A stretch of 64,000 bases of DNA from JBCBSP01 sp039819095 (GCA_039819095.1 JBCBSP010000005.1:62001-126000), one strand, 5' to 3'. Positions 42,250 to 50,989 are shown, numbered from the stretch's first letter. Notes: a model not told the origin generated them from the sequence alone. Numbers and translations: made by a program.

Positions 42250-43020
42250 ATGACACAGTATCAAGATTTAAAAGATGAGCGCGTGATCATCACCGGCGGC
42301 GCCATGGGCATCGGACGCGGCGCGGCGCTGGCCTTCGCCAAACAGGGCGCAAAGGTCGTCATCATCGACCAGGCCGCCGACGCCATCGCTGACACCCTTG
42401 AAGAGGCCGCTCATCATCCCGGCCATGTCTCAGGTGTTCAGGCTGACCTTCGTCAACGGCCAGCAAGCGATGCCGCCATGCAGGAAGCGATCACCCGTCT
42501 CGGCGGCGTTGATATCGCCGTCAACAATGCCGGCGTCACCCAGCCGCCAGCGCCGCTGCATGAACAAAATGACGACCTCTATGACTATGTGATGGATCTC
42601 AATGTTAAAGCGGTCTGGCGGGACATGCGCATTCAGCTTCGCGACATGCTTCCGCGCGGCGACGGGGCCATCATCAATATCGCTTCGGTGGCCGGTCTCA
42701 AAGGCACGCCTGGTCTTGCCACCTACGGCACGTCCAAATACGCGCTGATCGGGCTGACCAAAAGCGCCGCGCTCGATTACGCAAAGTCCGGTGTACGGAT
42801 CAATGCCGTCGCGCCCGGATCGGTCCTGACGCCGATGATCGACAAGTTCATCGAGATGTCCGGCAATCAAGACGCGATCGAGCAAATCCGCGCCGCCCAT
42901 CCGATCGGACGGTCCGGTGAAGTCGACGAAGTGGTCAACGCCATTCTCTTTCTGGCGTCCCCCTCCACGACCTTTGTGATTGGCGAAACCATCACCGTCG
43001 ATGGCGGCTATGCCGCGTAA
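42250..43020 (+). CDS. short-chain dehydrogenase/reductase (SDR)
   Basis: 256 residues from ATG 42250. A longer frame lies in the preceding gene. Classical SDR: cofactor motif TGGAMGIGRG, NNAGV (NAG motif), catalytic Ser in NIASVAGLKGTPG, Tyr-x-x-x-Lys in YGTSKYALIG, and the C-terminal ITVDGGYA. An Asp after beta-2 (VVIIDQA) favours NAD(H). It probably oxidises or reduces an alcohol/ketone intermediate of the pathway encoded by this operon. Confidence 0.93.
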   Translation: MTQYQDLKDERVIITGGAMGIGRGAALAFAKQGAKVVIIDQAADAIADTLEEAAHHPGHVSGVQADLRQRPASDAAMQEAITRLGGVDIAVNNAGVTQPPAPLHEQNDDLYDYVMDLNVKAVWRDMRIQLRDMLPRGDGAIINIASVAGLKGTPGLATYGTSKYALIGLTKSAALDYAKSGVRINAVAPGSVLTPMIDKFIEMSGNQDAIEQIRAAHPIGRSGEVDEVVNAILFLASPSTTFVIGETITVDGGYAA

Positions 43021-43083
43021 CTCAAAAAGCAGGCTGCCTGGCTTCAGGTGAGGCAGCCTGCTTCTATCAAGAGGAACAGACCA

Positions 43084-43467
43084 ATGAACACTTCAAACCT
43101 TCAAGACTGGGCCCGCGGCTTTTTCAAACGCGTCGACGCACAGAACGCCCGCGCCCTTGAGAGAGATTTCGCCGATGACATCCATTTCAGAATGGGAAAT
43201 CTCGAACCTCTGCTAGGTCGCGACGCCGTCATCGGGGCTTTCCTTCAGACCGATGAAAACTTCTCTGGCATTACCCACGACATTATGGGCGCCTGGACCG
43301 GGACATGGGATAAAGGCGAGGTGGTCAGCGTCGAAGCGCTCGCCACATATAATCGCTCTGGCCGAACGCCAGTGACGATCCCCGTCACCAGCACACTGCG
43401 TCTTAACGCCGATCGGCAAGTGGCCGACTACCGGATTTTCATCGATCCCGCGCCGGTTTTCGATTAA
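43084..43467 (+). CDS. SnoaL-like (NTF2-fold) protein, third copy
   Basis: 127 residues from ATG 43084 behind AGGAAC. Start WARGFFKRVDAQNARALERDFADDIHFRMGN and core VVSVEALATYNRSGRT, VTSTLRLNADRQVADYRIFID match the NTF2 fold. Three such proteins in one operon are unusual and suggest successive steps on related substrates or heteromeric assembly. Followed by 253 bp of non-coding sequence up to the tRNA. Confidence 0.8.
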   Translation: MNTSNLQDWARGFFKRVDAQNARALERDFADDIHFRMGNLEPLLGRDAVIGAFLQTDENFSGITHDIMGAWTGTWDKGEVVSVEALATYNRSGRTPVTIPVTSTLRLNADRQVADYRIFIDPAPVFD

Positions 43468-43649
43468 CGAAAACGACACCGCGACGATCTCGAAATGATC
43501 ACGACTTTCGGCGTCGCGGTGTTTGCCTCGTTCCGCTCATTAAAATGACCTGCGCCCCATCTGCCATCTAGTGTGGGTGAACAACTCGGCGTGATGCATC
43601 CCCAGGCCACTGAAGACCATCCGCATTCAGACACCGAACTCAGCGAGGT

Positions 43650-43720
43650 ATGAGTCCTGATCTCAAGAAAATTGGAAACTATCTGAAAAAGATTTTAATA
43701 TCAATATTTTATAAGATTTT
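43650..43720 (+). repeat. island right-end repeat, copy 2 (end of island B)
   Basis: Homologous to 39557-39628 and immediately 3' of the tRNA gene. It contains GATCTCAAGAAAATTGG and a one-mismatch ATTGGAAAC unit at 43671. AT-rich from 43680. Confidence 0.65.
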
Positions 43721-43797
43721 TGGTGGGCCCGGAGGGACTCGAACCCCCAACCAAGCGGTTATGAGCCGCCGGCTCTAACCAATTGAGCTACAGGCCC
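43721..43797 (-). tRNA. tRNA-Ile2 (anticodon CAU, lysidine-modified), target of island integration
   Basis: 77 nt including encoded CCA. The minus strand begins GGGCCTGTAGCTCAATTGG and ends CCTCCGGGCCCACCA. The acceptor stem pairs GGGCCTG with the 3' CGGGCCC (one wobble region), the D-arm is TAGCTCAATTGGTTAGAG, the anticodon loop is CTCATAA, and the T-arm contains GGTTCGAGTCC. The CAU anticodon could be Met or Ile2. Positions 4 and 5 are C, the TilS identity feature of Ile2, not the T/A seen in elongator Met, so I favour Ile2. Its last 18 bases recur at 39629. Confidence 0.85.
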
Positions 43798-43959
43798 TGA
43801 CGCGATGTGCGCAGAGGCGTTCTGATAGCGTGTGCGGGGCGTGCGCGCCAAGCGTTTGCGGCGCCTTTCGGTTCAACCGGCCTGGATCGCGCCTTGTCTC
43901 GGCCTCGTTTTGCTCTGAAGCTAGGCGCATCCCATTCGCGCCGCATCAGGAGGCTCGCC

Positions 43960-44688
43960 ATGATCCGCTCGCTCACCGCCGCCGTGTTGTCTTCTACCCT
44001 GCTCGCCGCTCATGCCTGTGCGCAAATGCCCGGTGCTGAGCCGGCGCACGCCCAGTCTGCCACGCTGAACCTGTCGGCGACCGGCGAGGTGGCGTCCGCG
44101 CCGGACATCGCCACGGTGTCGCTGGGCGTGGTCAGCCAGGCGCCCAATGCCGGCGAGGCGATGCAGGCGAACGCCCGCCAGATGAATGCGGTCTTCACCG
44201 CCCTGCAGGGCGCCGGCATTGAAGAGCGTGATATCCAGACCAGCGGGCTCTCGCTCGGCCCAGTCTACTCGAACACCAGCTCGCGCCCGCAGGGTGAGCC
44301 GCGCATCACCGGCTATCGCGCCAGCAACACCGTGACCGCGCGCGTGCGCGATCTGGACAGCATCGGCGGGGTGATCGATGCGGCCATCGGCGCCGGCGCG
44401 AACACGCTGCAGGGCCTCAGCTTTGGTCTGATCGACCGTCAGGCGGCCGAAGACGAGGCGCGCCAGCGCGCCTTTGCCGAGTTGGAACGCCTGGCGGGGA
44501 TTTATGAGGCTGGCGCGAACGTGCGGATCGAGCGGGTCATGACCCTGTCGGAAAGCCGCTTCACGCCGGGCCCGCGCCCGATGATGATGGCGCGCGCGGA
44601 AAGCCTGTCTACGCCAGTGGCCTCCGGTGAAGTCGGCGTTCAGGTGACGATCAACGCGGTCTACGAGATCCGCGAAGCGGACGGCTAG
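43960..44688 (+). CDS. SIMPL-domain (DUF541) periplasmic protein
   Basis: 242 residues from ATG 43960 behind CAGGAGG. The longer frame overlaps the tRNA region. A signal peptide (TAAVLSSTLLAAHACA) is followed by the SIMPL pattern: LNLSATGEVASAPDIATVSLGV, FTALQGAGIEERDIQTSGLSLGPVY, ITGYRASNTVTARVRDLD, RAFAELERLAGIYEAG and a Met/Arg-rich loop (GPRPMMMARAE) before the last strand. The family forms oligomeric beta-barrel rings in the periplasm or outer membrane; its role is uncertain. Just outside island B. Confidence 0.9.
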   Translation: MIRSLTAAVLSSTLLAAHACAQMPGAEPAHAQSATLNLSATGEVASAPDIATVSLGVVSQAPNAGEAMQANARQMNAVFTALQGAGIEERDIQTSGLSLGPVYSNTSSRPQGEPRITGYRASNTVTARVRDLDSIGGVIDAAIGAGANTLQGLSFGLIDRQAAEDEARQRAFAELERLAGIYEAGANVRIERVMTLSESRFTPGPRPMMMARAESLSTPVASGEVGVQVTINAVYEIREADG

Positions 44689-44724
44689 GGCTGAACTGCG
44701 TCAGGCGTCTGCCCTGGCGTGTGC

Positions 44725-45090
44725 TCAGGCCGCCTTCGGTTCCACGACGACCTCGTTGTGCTCGTCAAGCAGCACAACGGTCGGTTCGTAGACGCGGGCC
44801 GCTTCGGCGGCCATGGCGCAATAGGCCACCACGATGATCCGGTCGCCGACCTGGGCCAGGCGGGCCGCCGCGCCATTAATGCCGAAGGTTTTCGAGCCGC
44901 GCGGCGCGGTGATGGCGTAGGTGGTGAAGCGCGCACCGGTATTGATGTTCAGCACATCGACCTGTTCGTGCGGCAGGATGCCGGCTGCGTCCAGCAGGTC
45001 GGCGTCAATGGAGATCGAGCCCTCGTAATGCAGATCGGCCTGGGTGACCGCTGCGCGGTGAAGCTTCGCCTTCATCATGTTCAGTTGCAT
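44725..45090 (-). CDS. panD: aspartate 1-decarboxylase
   Basis: 121 residues from ATG 45090, normal PanD length. The longer frame to 45252 is unlikely. It makes beta-alanine for pantothenate and coenzyme A. The pyruvoyl precursor cleavage site Gly-Ser is in HYEGSISID (about residue 25). KAKLHRA, DVLNINTGARFTTY, GSKTFGINGAAA and ARVYEPTVVLLDEHN match the family. The proenzyme cleaves itself at Gly-Ser. Next to a nitrilase-family gene on the opposite strand. Confidence 0.95.
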   Translation of the reverse strand: MQLNMMKAKLHRAAVTQADLHYEGSISIDADLLDAAGILPHEQVDVLNINTGARFTTYAITAPRGSKTFGINGAAARLAQVGDRIIVVAYCAMAAEAARVYEPTVVLLDEHNEVVVEPKAA

Positions 45091-45272
45091 GGGTGACGCC
45101 CTTTCAAAGCGTGTCCCGCCGCGACGCGTGGCCGCAGCCATGTTGCGCTGCGATATAGCGTGAAAACACCCCGATGCGAAGTCCCCACGCCGGCGCGCGC
45201 TCCAATTCGTGTTCAGCGCTCGCTCGGACGATATGCTAGCGATCGCGCACAAAACGTTCAGGAGAATGATGG

Positions 45273-46094
45273 ATGGGCCGCATCGCCGTGCTGCAGCACG
45301 CCATGGAAGACAGTGTCGAGGCCAATCTGGCCACCGGTTTGCGCCTGATGGCGAAGGCTGCGGCTGACGGGGCGAGCCTGGCTGTCTTCCCTGAAATTCA
45401 TCTCAGCCCCTTCTTTCCCAAGCATCGCGCCGCACCCGATGCTGACCCGGCCCAGCGCTATGCGATGGCGCCGGACCACCCGGCCCTGCAGGCGATCAGC
45501 GATGCGGCGCGCGACCATGGTCTGGTGACCGTGGCGAACATTTATATGGAACGGGGCGGCCAGCGTTATGACGCCAGCCCGGTCTTCGATGCGGACGGCG
45601 CCCTGCTCGGGGTGTCTGAGATGGTCCATGTCGCCCAGTTCGAGGGTTTCTGGGAGAAGGATTATTACGCCCATGGCGAGGGCTTCCGCGTCTATGACAC
45701 GGCGGCCGGACGGGTGGGCGTGGTGATCTGCTATGATCGCCACTTCGCGGAAAGCTGGCGGGCCTGCGCGCTTGCCGGCGCTGAAATCATCGCCACCCCG
45801 GCCTGCAATCTCGCCCATGAGACGCTGGATCTGTTCGCCAGCGAAATCGCCGTCATGGCGATGCAGAACAGCGTCTATGCGGCCATGTCGAACCGCTGCG
45901 GGGTTGAGGACGGCGTGCGTTATGCCGGCCATTCGGTGATCGCCGGGCCGGACGGGCGCGTGCTGGCGCGCGCCGGCGAGGCTGAAGAGGTTCTCATGGC
46001 TGACTATGACCTCGCCGCGCGCCAGGCCCGGGCCGAGACCGCCGGATGGCTTGACGAGCTGCGCGACTGGCTGAAGCCGGCGCGAGGAGTTTAG
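45273..46094 (+). CDS. carbon-nitrogen hydrolase (nitrilase superfamily) protein
   Basis: 273 residues, the usual length. Catalytic Glu in VFPEIHLSPF and nucleophile Cys in VGVVICYDRHFAES are present. In relatives a catalytic Lys lies in the segment aligned with GVSEMVHVAQFEGFWEKDYY. Here that position looks like Glu or Met, so the Glu-Lys-Cys triad may be incomplete unless a nearby Lys substitutes. It would hydrolyse an amide or carbamoyl amine such as N-carbamoylputrescine or N-carbamoyl-beta-alanine; the latter would suit the panD neighbour, but this is inference. Confidence 0.82.
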   Translation: MGRIAVLQHAMEDSVEANLATGLRLMAKAAADGASLAVFPEIHLSPFFPKHRAAPDADPAQRYAMAPDHPALQAISDAARDHGLVTVANIYMERGGQRYDASPVFDADGALLGVSEMVHVAQFEGFWEKDYYAHGEGFRVYDTAAGRVGVVICYDRHFAESWRACALAGAEIIATPACNLAHETLDLFASEIAVMAMQNSVYAAMSNRCGVEDGVRYAGHSVIAGPDGRVLARAGEAEEVLMADYDLAARQARAETAGWLDELRDWLKPARGV

Positions 46095-46173
46095 GCTGCG
46101 ACTCATCATCGTCCGACCGCTCAGAGTCCAAGTTGGGCGTCGACAGGCCAGAGATTTTTACGGCAATTGAACA

Positions 46174-46797
46174 ATGACCGAACTTACGATCTTTACACTG
46201 AATTACGTGCCAGAAATGCCGCGCGGTTTCGTTCGCGACATACGTTTGCGATGGGCCTGTGAGGAAGCGAACTTGCCATACCGCGTGGAAGGCTTGCCGT
46301 TTGAAGCCAAGAGCGAGCAGCATTTTCTTACCCATCCGTTCGGCCAAGTACCTTGGCTCACGGATGGAGACATCACGATTTTTGAAAGTGGTGCAGGACT
46401 TCTTTATCTCGCACAAAAGAGCGAGAAGCTCATGCCGCGCGAACCCGCAGAAGCTGCGGAAGCACTTCAGTGGACTATGAGCGCGCTCAACTCAGTTGAG
46501 ATGGTTTCCGTCCCTTGGTGGTTTTTGGAAGTGACCGGTGCAAAGCAAAACGGGCTGACAGGATGGTTTGAAAGTCGCCTTGCCCAGATGGAGAAGGTTT
46601 TGAAAGCGCGTGAGTTCTTGGCGGCGAACAGGTTTACGGTTGCAGACTTGGCAATGGTCGATGTCCTACGTATCGCCAAAGTTCGCGCGTTCGGTAATCG
46701 ACCAGCCACCGAAGCCTACATAAAGCGAATTACAGAGCGACCAGCCTTCAAGAAGGCGCACGCGGATCAAATGGCGCATTTCGCGAACGCGGACTGA
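46174..46797 (+). CDS. glutathione S-transferase family protein
   Basis: 207 residues. The N-terminal thioredoxin-like domain (LTIFTLNYVPEMPRGFVRDIRLRWACEEANLPY) contains the glutathione-site motif QVPWLTDGDITIFESGAGLLYLA. The helical C-terminal domain has KVLKAREFLAANRFTVADLAMVDVLR, the N-capping box FTVADLAMVD being diagnostic. Base composition is visibly lower in GC than its neighbours, suggesting transfer. A short tRNA-like anticodon-arm fragment lies downstream at about 46895. Confidence 0.9.
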   Translation: MTELTIFTLNYVPEMPRGFVRDIRLRWACEEANLPYRVEGLPFEAKSEQHFLTHPFGQVPWLTDGDITIFESGAGLLYLAQKSEKLMPREPAEAAEALQWTMSALNSVEMVSVPWWFLEVTGAKQNGLTGWFESRLAQMEKVLKAREFLAANRFTVADLAMVDVLRIAKVRAFGNRPATEAYIKRITERPAFKKAHADQMAHFANAD

Positions 46798-46922
46798 GAT
46801 CCCGCGAGCGCTGTCATGCAATGACCGCGGGGTCCGCAATGCTGACCTAAGTGATTGATCGGTTGTCCTCAGAGGTCCCGGCAAAAGCGGTCTTCTAAGC
46901 TCGTCGGTTATGAGTCCGGGGT

Positions 46923-49900
46923 CTAACTTTCGCCGGCCTCTTCGGTGAAGCGGCGCGCGAAGCCGGACATGAAGCCGTCCATGCCCTGCATGTCGGCCAG
47001 CTGATTGACCATGTCGACCAGGCGCGCATCGCCGGCCGCGACGCCATCTTCAGCCAGAAGCGAGAAGGCCGTGGCGTGCCGGGTGTGGGCCATCGCCTGG
47101 GCATAGCGTGATTTCAGACGCGCAACGGAGGCCTCATCGCCGGCGAGCGCAAAGGCGATCGCCGCGCGCAGCACCTCATGGGATTCATTATCGGTCAGCG
47201 GCGTGGCTTCCCGCCAGCGTTCGCCCAGCAGCGCTTCAAGCCGCCGACCGGCGCCGGGCCAGTCGCGCTGGCTCCACGACGCATCGGCGCGCAGGCGCTG
47301 CGCCGCGGGGCTGCGATCTCCATCGATCAGCTCAAGCGCGATATCGTAACGGCCAAGCTCCGACAGGGCCCGCGCTTCCAGAAGCCGGCGCTCGCCGAGC
47401 AAGGTGCGATCCAGCCCCGCCACGCGCGTCTCGCGCAGCGTGCGCAGGGCGTCCTGCGGGCGATCATCCATCAGATAGACCACCGCCAGATCGGATGCGA
47501 CATCTGCCCGGGCGCGACCTCTAAGGCGCTCATAGACCTGATGGTCCAGCAATTCTGCGGCATCGCCCAGGAGGTCGACCTGAACCAGACGGTCGGCGAT
47601 CCGGCGCACCATGCGGTCGCCTTCAGACCCGATCGGGGTGAGGAAAGCGTAGTCGCGATACAGCGCCAGCGCCTCGATCGGGCCCATGCGGTCGGCTTCA
47701 TCTTCCAGATAGAGGCGCCGGAAGAGCGCGTCCATGTCCGCGCCGATGCGCCGGGCCAGCGCAGTGTCGGGGAAACGCGCCTGCGCGGTGCGCATGACTT
47801 CCAGCGCCTGAGCGTACCGGCCCGCGCCGGCATAGATCTCGCCCAGCAGGCGTGAGGCCTCAAGCTCGGTGGCGTCCCCGCGCCAGCGATAGCGCAGGCC
47901 CTCAAGCGCCTCGGCGGCCTCAGCCGGCGTAATGCGCCCGTCGGAAAGCTCGATCCGGGCTTTTTCTAGAAGCGCCCGGGCCTGGATCGGCTCCCAGCGC
48001 GAAAAGCCGAGCGCGGCCAGGCGTTCCAGGCTCTGATCGACGCGGCCCATGCGCGCATCAAGCAGCGCGGCGACCAGCTCAGCGTCGGCTTCGGCTTCAG
48101 CGTCCGGCTCATCGGTCTGCATGACCGAGAGCAGTTCGGCCGCCGCGCCGAGATCGCCGGTTTCCAGCGCGGTGCGCGCATGAGCGGCGCGAAAGCGCGC
48201 GCGCCATTCCGGCGCGTAGAAGAAGACCGCATCGCGCCCGGCCTCGAAGTAGCGGCGCGCTTCGGCCCATTCCTCATTGCGCGCGGCGATCAGGCCGCGC
48301 CAGGGCTGGGCGGCGGCGTCATTGGCCAGGCCCGGGTCAGAAAAGGCGTCATCGGCCTCCCGAAGCCGGGCCATGAGATAGTTCGCCCCGCCGATCAGGG
48401 CTTTGACCTCCGGCTCCTGGCCGTAGCGCGGGTTCAGCTCAACCGCGAGCTTGGCCGCACCCAGCGCTTCGGCGCCCAGCTCCCAGCCCAGATAGAAGCG
48501 CGCCAGGGCCAGCATGGCTTCCGGTTCGTTTAAGGAGGCGCGCCGACGCATCGCTTCGGCGCTATCGCCGAACGCGCCTGGCCCCCGCCAGCCTTCAAAA
48601 TCGAGATAACCGGCTGAAACCGGGCGGCGGCCCTGCGCGCCCAACGCCGGATTGGCGGCGCGCGACAGGCGCATGCCGCCGGGACGGGTCAGCACTGCGC
48701 CGCCGGCGGTGAGCGTGAGCTGAAGATCATCCGCGACCGGCCGGATCGCCACGCCGTGCGCCGAAGACAGGATTCCCGCCTCGACCAGACGCCGCTCGGC
48801 GATGACGCCGGAACGTTCGCCCTCACCGGTCAACACCAGCAGGCTATCGCCGACCACCGGATCGGCAACGCGCCGGACCGAGCGCGCACCGGCCATCGCC
48901 AGACGGATCCGCGCCGGAGCGTCAAAGCGGGTGTCGCGTGCAATCCGCACCGGTTCAGGCGGTTCGGTCAGCGTGTCGGTGAGCACCACCGTCCAGGCGG
49001 CCCCGTCCGCGCGCACCTCCGCCTGGGTCGAGGCCATGGCGCTGATGCGAACCGCTGAATAATCATCGCCGCGATAGGCTTCGAAGCCGCGCACATGGCG
49101 TCTTCCGCCAGCGCCAAGCTCGTCCAGATCCAGTTCAGCGGCGGCATCGAAAACGATCCACAAGGCTTCAGCTCGCCGGAAGACGGCCGCTCCGGGCAGG
49201 TTCTCCCATTGAAATGTCAGGACCAGATCAGAGCCTGACGGGCGCGCCGCCGCCCGCACCACGCCATTGGCCGGAACCGGGTCAGGGCCGACCCGCTCAG
49301 GAATGGGCGTCACTCCGGCCAGTGAAGGCGGCGAGGCCAGATCCTGTTCTGCAACATCCGCCAGAGCGGTGGACGGGGCTTCAGCCTGTTCGGATTCGAC
49401 CGGGTCGGCCGGCGTTTCCTGGGGAGCCAGAGCGTCCGCCAACTCCGCCAGGCCCGTGAGCAGGTCCTGAGGCCCATCGCGGCCGGGATCGGACACATCC
49501 AGCACAATGCGCGGCCCGTCGCTCCAGGCGCGCGCCTGCATGCCCGGCTCGACATAGAAGGTGAAACTCAGCCCCCGCGGATCAGCATCCACCTCAACCT
49601 CATCAATGCGGCTCGGAGGGTCCACGCGCAGAGGCGCGAAATCGCCCTCGCCGGCGCGCTCGAAGGCGAGCCGGGCCTCATCCCCCTCCTGGACGAGCTG
49701 AAATCCGACCTCCTGCGGCCAGACGAACTCGATCCGCGTGTATTCGCTCGCCGATCCGGTGCGCAGCGTTACCGGCAGGGCCGGCGGAAAGCTTTCCTGG
49801 GCTGCGGCCTCAGCGGCGGCCCGCTCTGCGGCCTGCGCCTCGGCGATGCGGCGCGCTTCGAAAGGCGACACGATATCGGCCAGCGGCTCAGCGCCGGGCG

Positions 49901-50282
49901 GAGACAGATCGACCGCGATGACATTATGCGAGACCGACACCCGCGCCGTCGCAGCCCGGTTCAGCGCGAGCCTGAGCACGCGACCATCCGGGTCAATCCG
50001 GCCCATCGCCACCAGGTCCGGGGCGGCGTCCGCAATGACCTGTGCGTCGGCCAGGATCGGCTCGTCAAAGCGCGCCACGAGCACCGCTTCAGCGGCGACT
50101 TCGGCCTGCGCGCCGACCTGGCCGCCAAGCGCTTCGGGGTAGACGATCAGGACGCGCGCCGTGTCGCCGATCCGCTCAACCTCGACCCGCGCAGCCGTCT
50201 GCGCCAGCGCGGGCGCAGCGACAAGCCAGGCCAGCGCGATCGCGCCGATCAGGGGCAGGCGATTAGCGGGTCGCCGTCTCAT
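46923..50282 (-). CDS. large periplasmic TPR protein of the flagellar operon
   Basis: About 1119 residues from ATG 50282 (MRRRPANRLPLIGAIALAWLVAAPALAQ signal in family terms: basic start, hydrophobic core, ALAQ cleavage). The first ~500 residues are beta-rich AMIN-like modules (ARVEVERIGDTARVLIVYP; YTRIEFVWPQEVGFQLVQEG), a type that binds peptidoglycan. From about 600 onward there are TPR-like helical repeats (AMLALARFYLGWELGAEALG; AEEWAEARRYFEAGRD-type units). It overlaps the motE stop by 20 bases and is the last gene of the fliL operon. Probably an envelope scaffold for the motor or pole; specific function unknown. Confidence 0.8.
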   Translation of the reverse strand: MRRRPANRLPLIGAIALAWLVAAPALAQTAARVEVERIGDTARVLIVYPEALGGQVGAQAEVAAEAVLVARFDEPILADAQVIADAAPDLVAMGRIDPDGRVLRLALNRAATARVSVSHNVIAVDLSPPGAEPLADIVSPFEARRIAEAQAAERAAAEAAAQESFPPALPVTLRTGSASEYTRIEFVWPQEVGFQLVQEGDEARLAFERAGEGDFAPLRVDPPSRIDEVEVDADPRGLSFTFYVEPGMQARAWSDGPRIVLDVSDPGRDGPQDLLTGLAELADALAPQETPADPVESEQAEAPSTALADVAEQDLASPPSLAGVTPIPERVGPDPVPANGVVRAAARPSGSDLVLTFQWENLPGAAVFRRAEALWIVFDAAAELDLDELGAGGRRHVRGFEAYRGDDYSAVRISAMASTQAEVRADGAAWTVVLTDTLTEPPEPVRIARDTRFDAPARIRLAMAGARSVRRVADPVVGDSLLVLTGEGERSGVIAERRLVEAGILSSAHGVAIRPVADDLQLTLTAGGAVLTRPGGMRLSRAANPALGAQGRRPVSAGYLDFEGWRGPGAFGDSAEAMRRRASLNEPEAMLALARFYLGWELGAEALGAAKLAVELNPRYGQEPEVKALIGGANYLMARLREADDAFSDPGLANDAAAQPWRGLIAARNEEWAEARRYFEAGRDAVFFYAPEWRARFRAAHARTALETGDLGAAAELLSVMQTDEPDAEAEADAELVAALLDARMGRVDQSLERLAALGFSRWEPIQARALLEKARIELSDGRITPAEAAEALEGLRYRWRGDATELEASRLLGEIYAGAGRYAQALEVMRTAQARFPDTALARRIGADMDALFRRLYLEDEADRMGPIEALALYRDYAFLTPIGSEGDRMVRRIADRLVQVDLLGDAAELLDHQVYERLRGRARADVASDLAVVYLMDDRPQDALRTLRETRVAGLDRTLLGERRLLEARALSELGRYDIALELIDGDRSPAAQRLRADASWSQRDWPGAGRRLEALLGERWREATPLTDNESHEVLRAAIAFALAGDEASVARLKSRYAQAMAHTRHATAFSLLAEDGVAAGDARLVDMVNQLADMQGMDGFMSGFARRFTEEAGES

Positions 50283-50976
50283 CGAGACGCTCCCGTAACT
50301 GGTTGGCGGTCTCAGGCGGAGCGGCCCGGGCATGCATCTGCATGGTCAGCGCGGCGGCCTGTTGCGGGGCCATCTCCGCCAGGATCGCAGCCAGCTTGCG
50401 CGAAGGCAGTCGTTCAGCGACGAGCACGCGCGTCACATCGTCCAGCGAGATCAGAATGTTCGCGGCGCTATCCGGCTCCAGCGCGTTATAGACTTCAACG
50501 ATGCGTGCGATTTCCTCCTCGCGGCGATCATCCAGCTGGCCCAGCAGTGACTGCACCTCGCTCTGCAGCTCCTGCAGGGCGGCGATGCGGTCTTCCACAC
50601 GCTGCTCGGCGATATCGATCAGCTGCTCACGCGTATCCAGCTCGCCTTCCCGCCGATCAAGCCCGCGACGGCGCTCCGCCAGAGCATTGAGCAGCTCAAG
50701 TTCTGCGCGCGTATCGCCCAGCCGGCTGGGCGGCGCGGGGGGAAGCGAAACCGGTTCCGGTTCGGGCTCTACCGCTTGGGCGGCAGGGTCGGCGGCGCGC
50801 TCTTCACCCAGGCTTGCGTCCTGCGGGGCTTCAGCGGTCGGCTGATCAGCGGCCTGGGCCGCCTGAGCCGGGGCTGAAAACAGGTCCGCAGCGCCAAAGC
50901 CGAGCGAGACGCCCTTCAAGGCCAGCAAGCCGGCCAGAAGCACGATGATCAGCGAGAGCGGACGCACGGTTGTCAT
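50263..50976 (-). CDS. motE: MotE-like periplasmic motility chaperone (MgtE/FliG-middle-like)
   Basis: 237 residues. An N-terminal membrane helix (LSLIIVLLAGLLALKGVSLGF), an acidic Ala/Pro-rich linker to about residue 85, a long coiled coil (TRAELELLNALAERRRGLDRREGELDTREQLIDI onward) and a C-terminal MgtE-N-like helical domain (IVEVYNALEPDSAANILISLDD, LPSRKLAAILAEMAPQQAAALTMQM). This is the layout of rhizobial MotE, which folds MotC. It lies in a fliL-fliM-DUF6468-motE run. Confidence 0.85.
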   Translation of the reverse strand: MTTVRPLSLIIVLLAGLLALKGVSLGFGAADLFSAPAQAAQAADQPTAEAPQDASLGEERAADPAAQAVEPEPEPVSLPPAPPSRLGDTRAELELLNALAERRRGLDRREGELDTREQLIDIAEQRVEDRIAALQELQSEVQSLLGQLDDRREEEIARIVEVYNALEPDSAANILISLDDVTRVLVAERLPSRKLAAILAEMAPQQAAALTMQMHARAAPPETANQLRERLDETATR

Positions 50977-50989
50977 GACTTAAGACCCT

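Noticed and set aside
26726..43797. Integron cassette array or prophage
   Set aside because: No attC-like folds between genes, no integrase, and no phage structural or replication genes. The tRNA-end duplications explain the repeats better.
43721..43797. Assignment as elongator tRNA-Met
   Set aside because: The CAU anticodon allows it, but C4 and C5 in the acceptor stem match the lysidine-synthetase identity of Ile2. Left as the less likely alternative.
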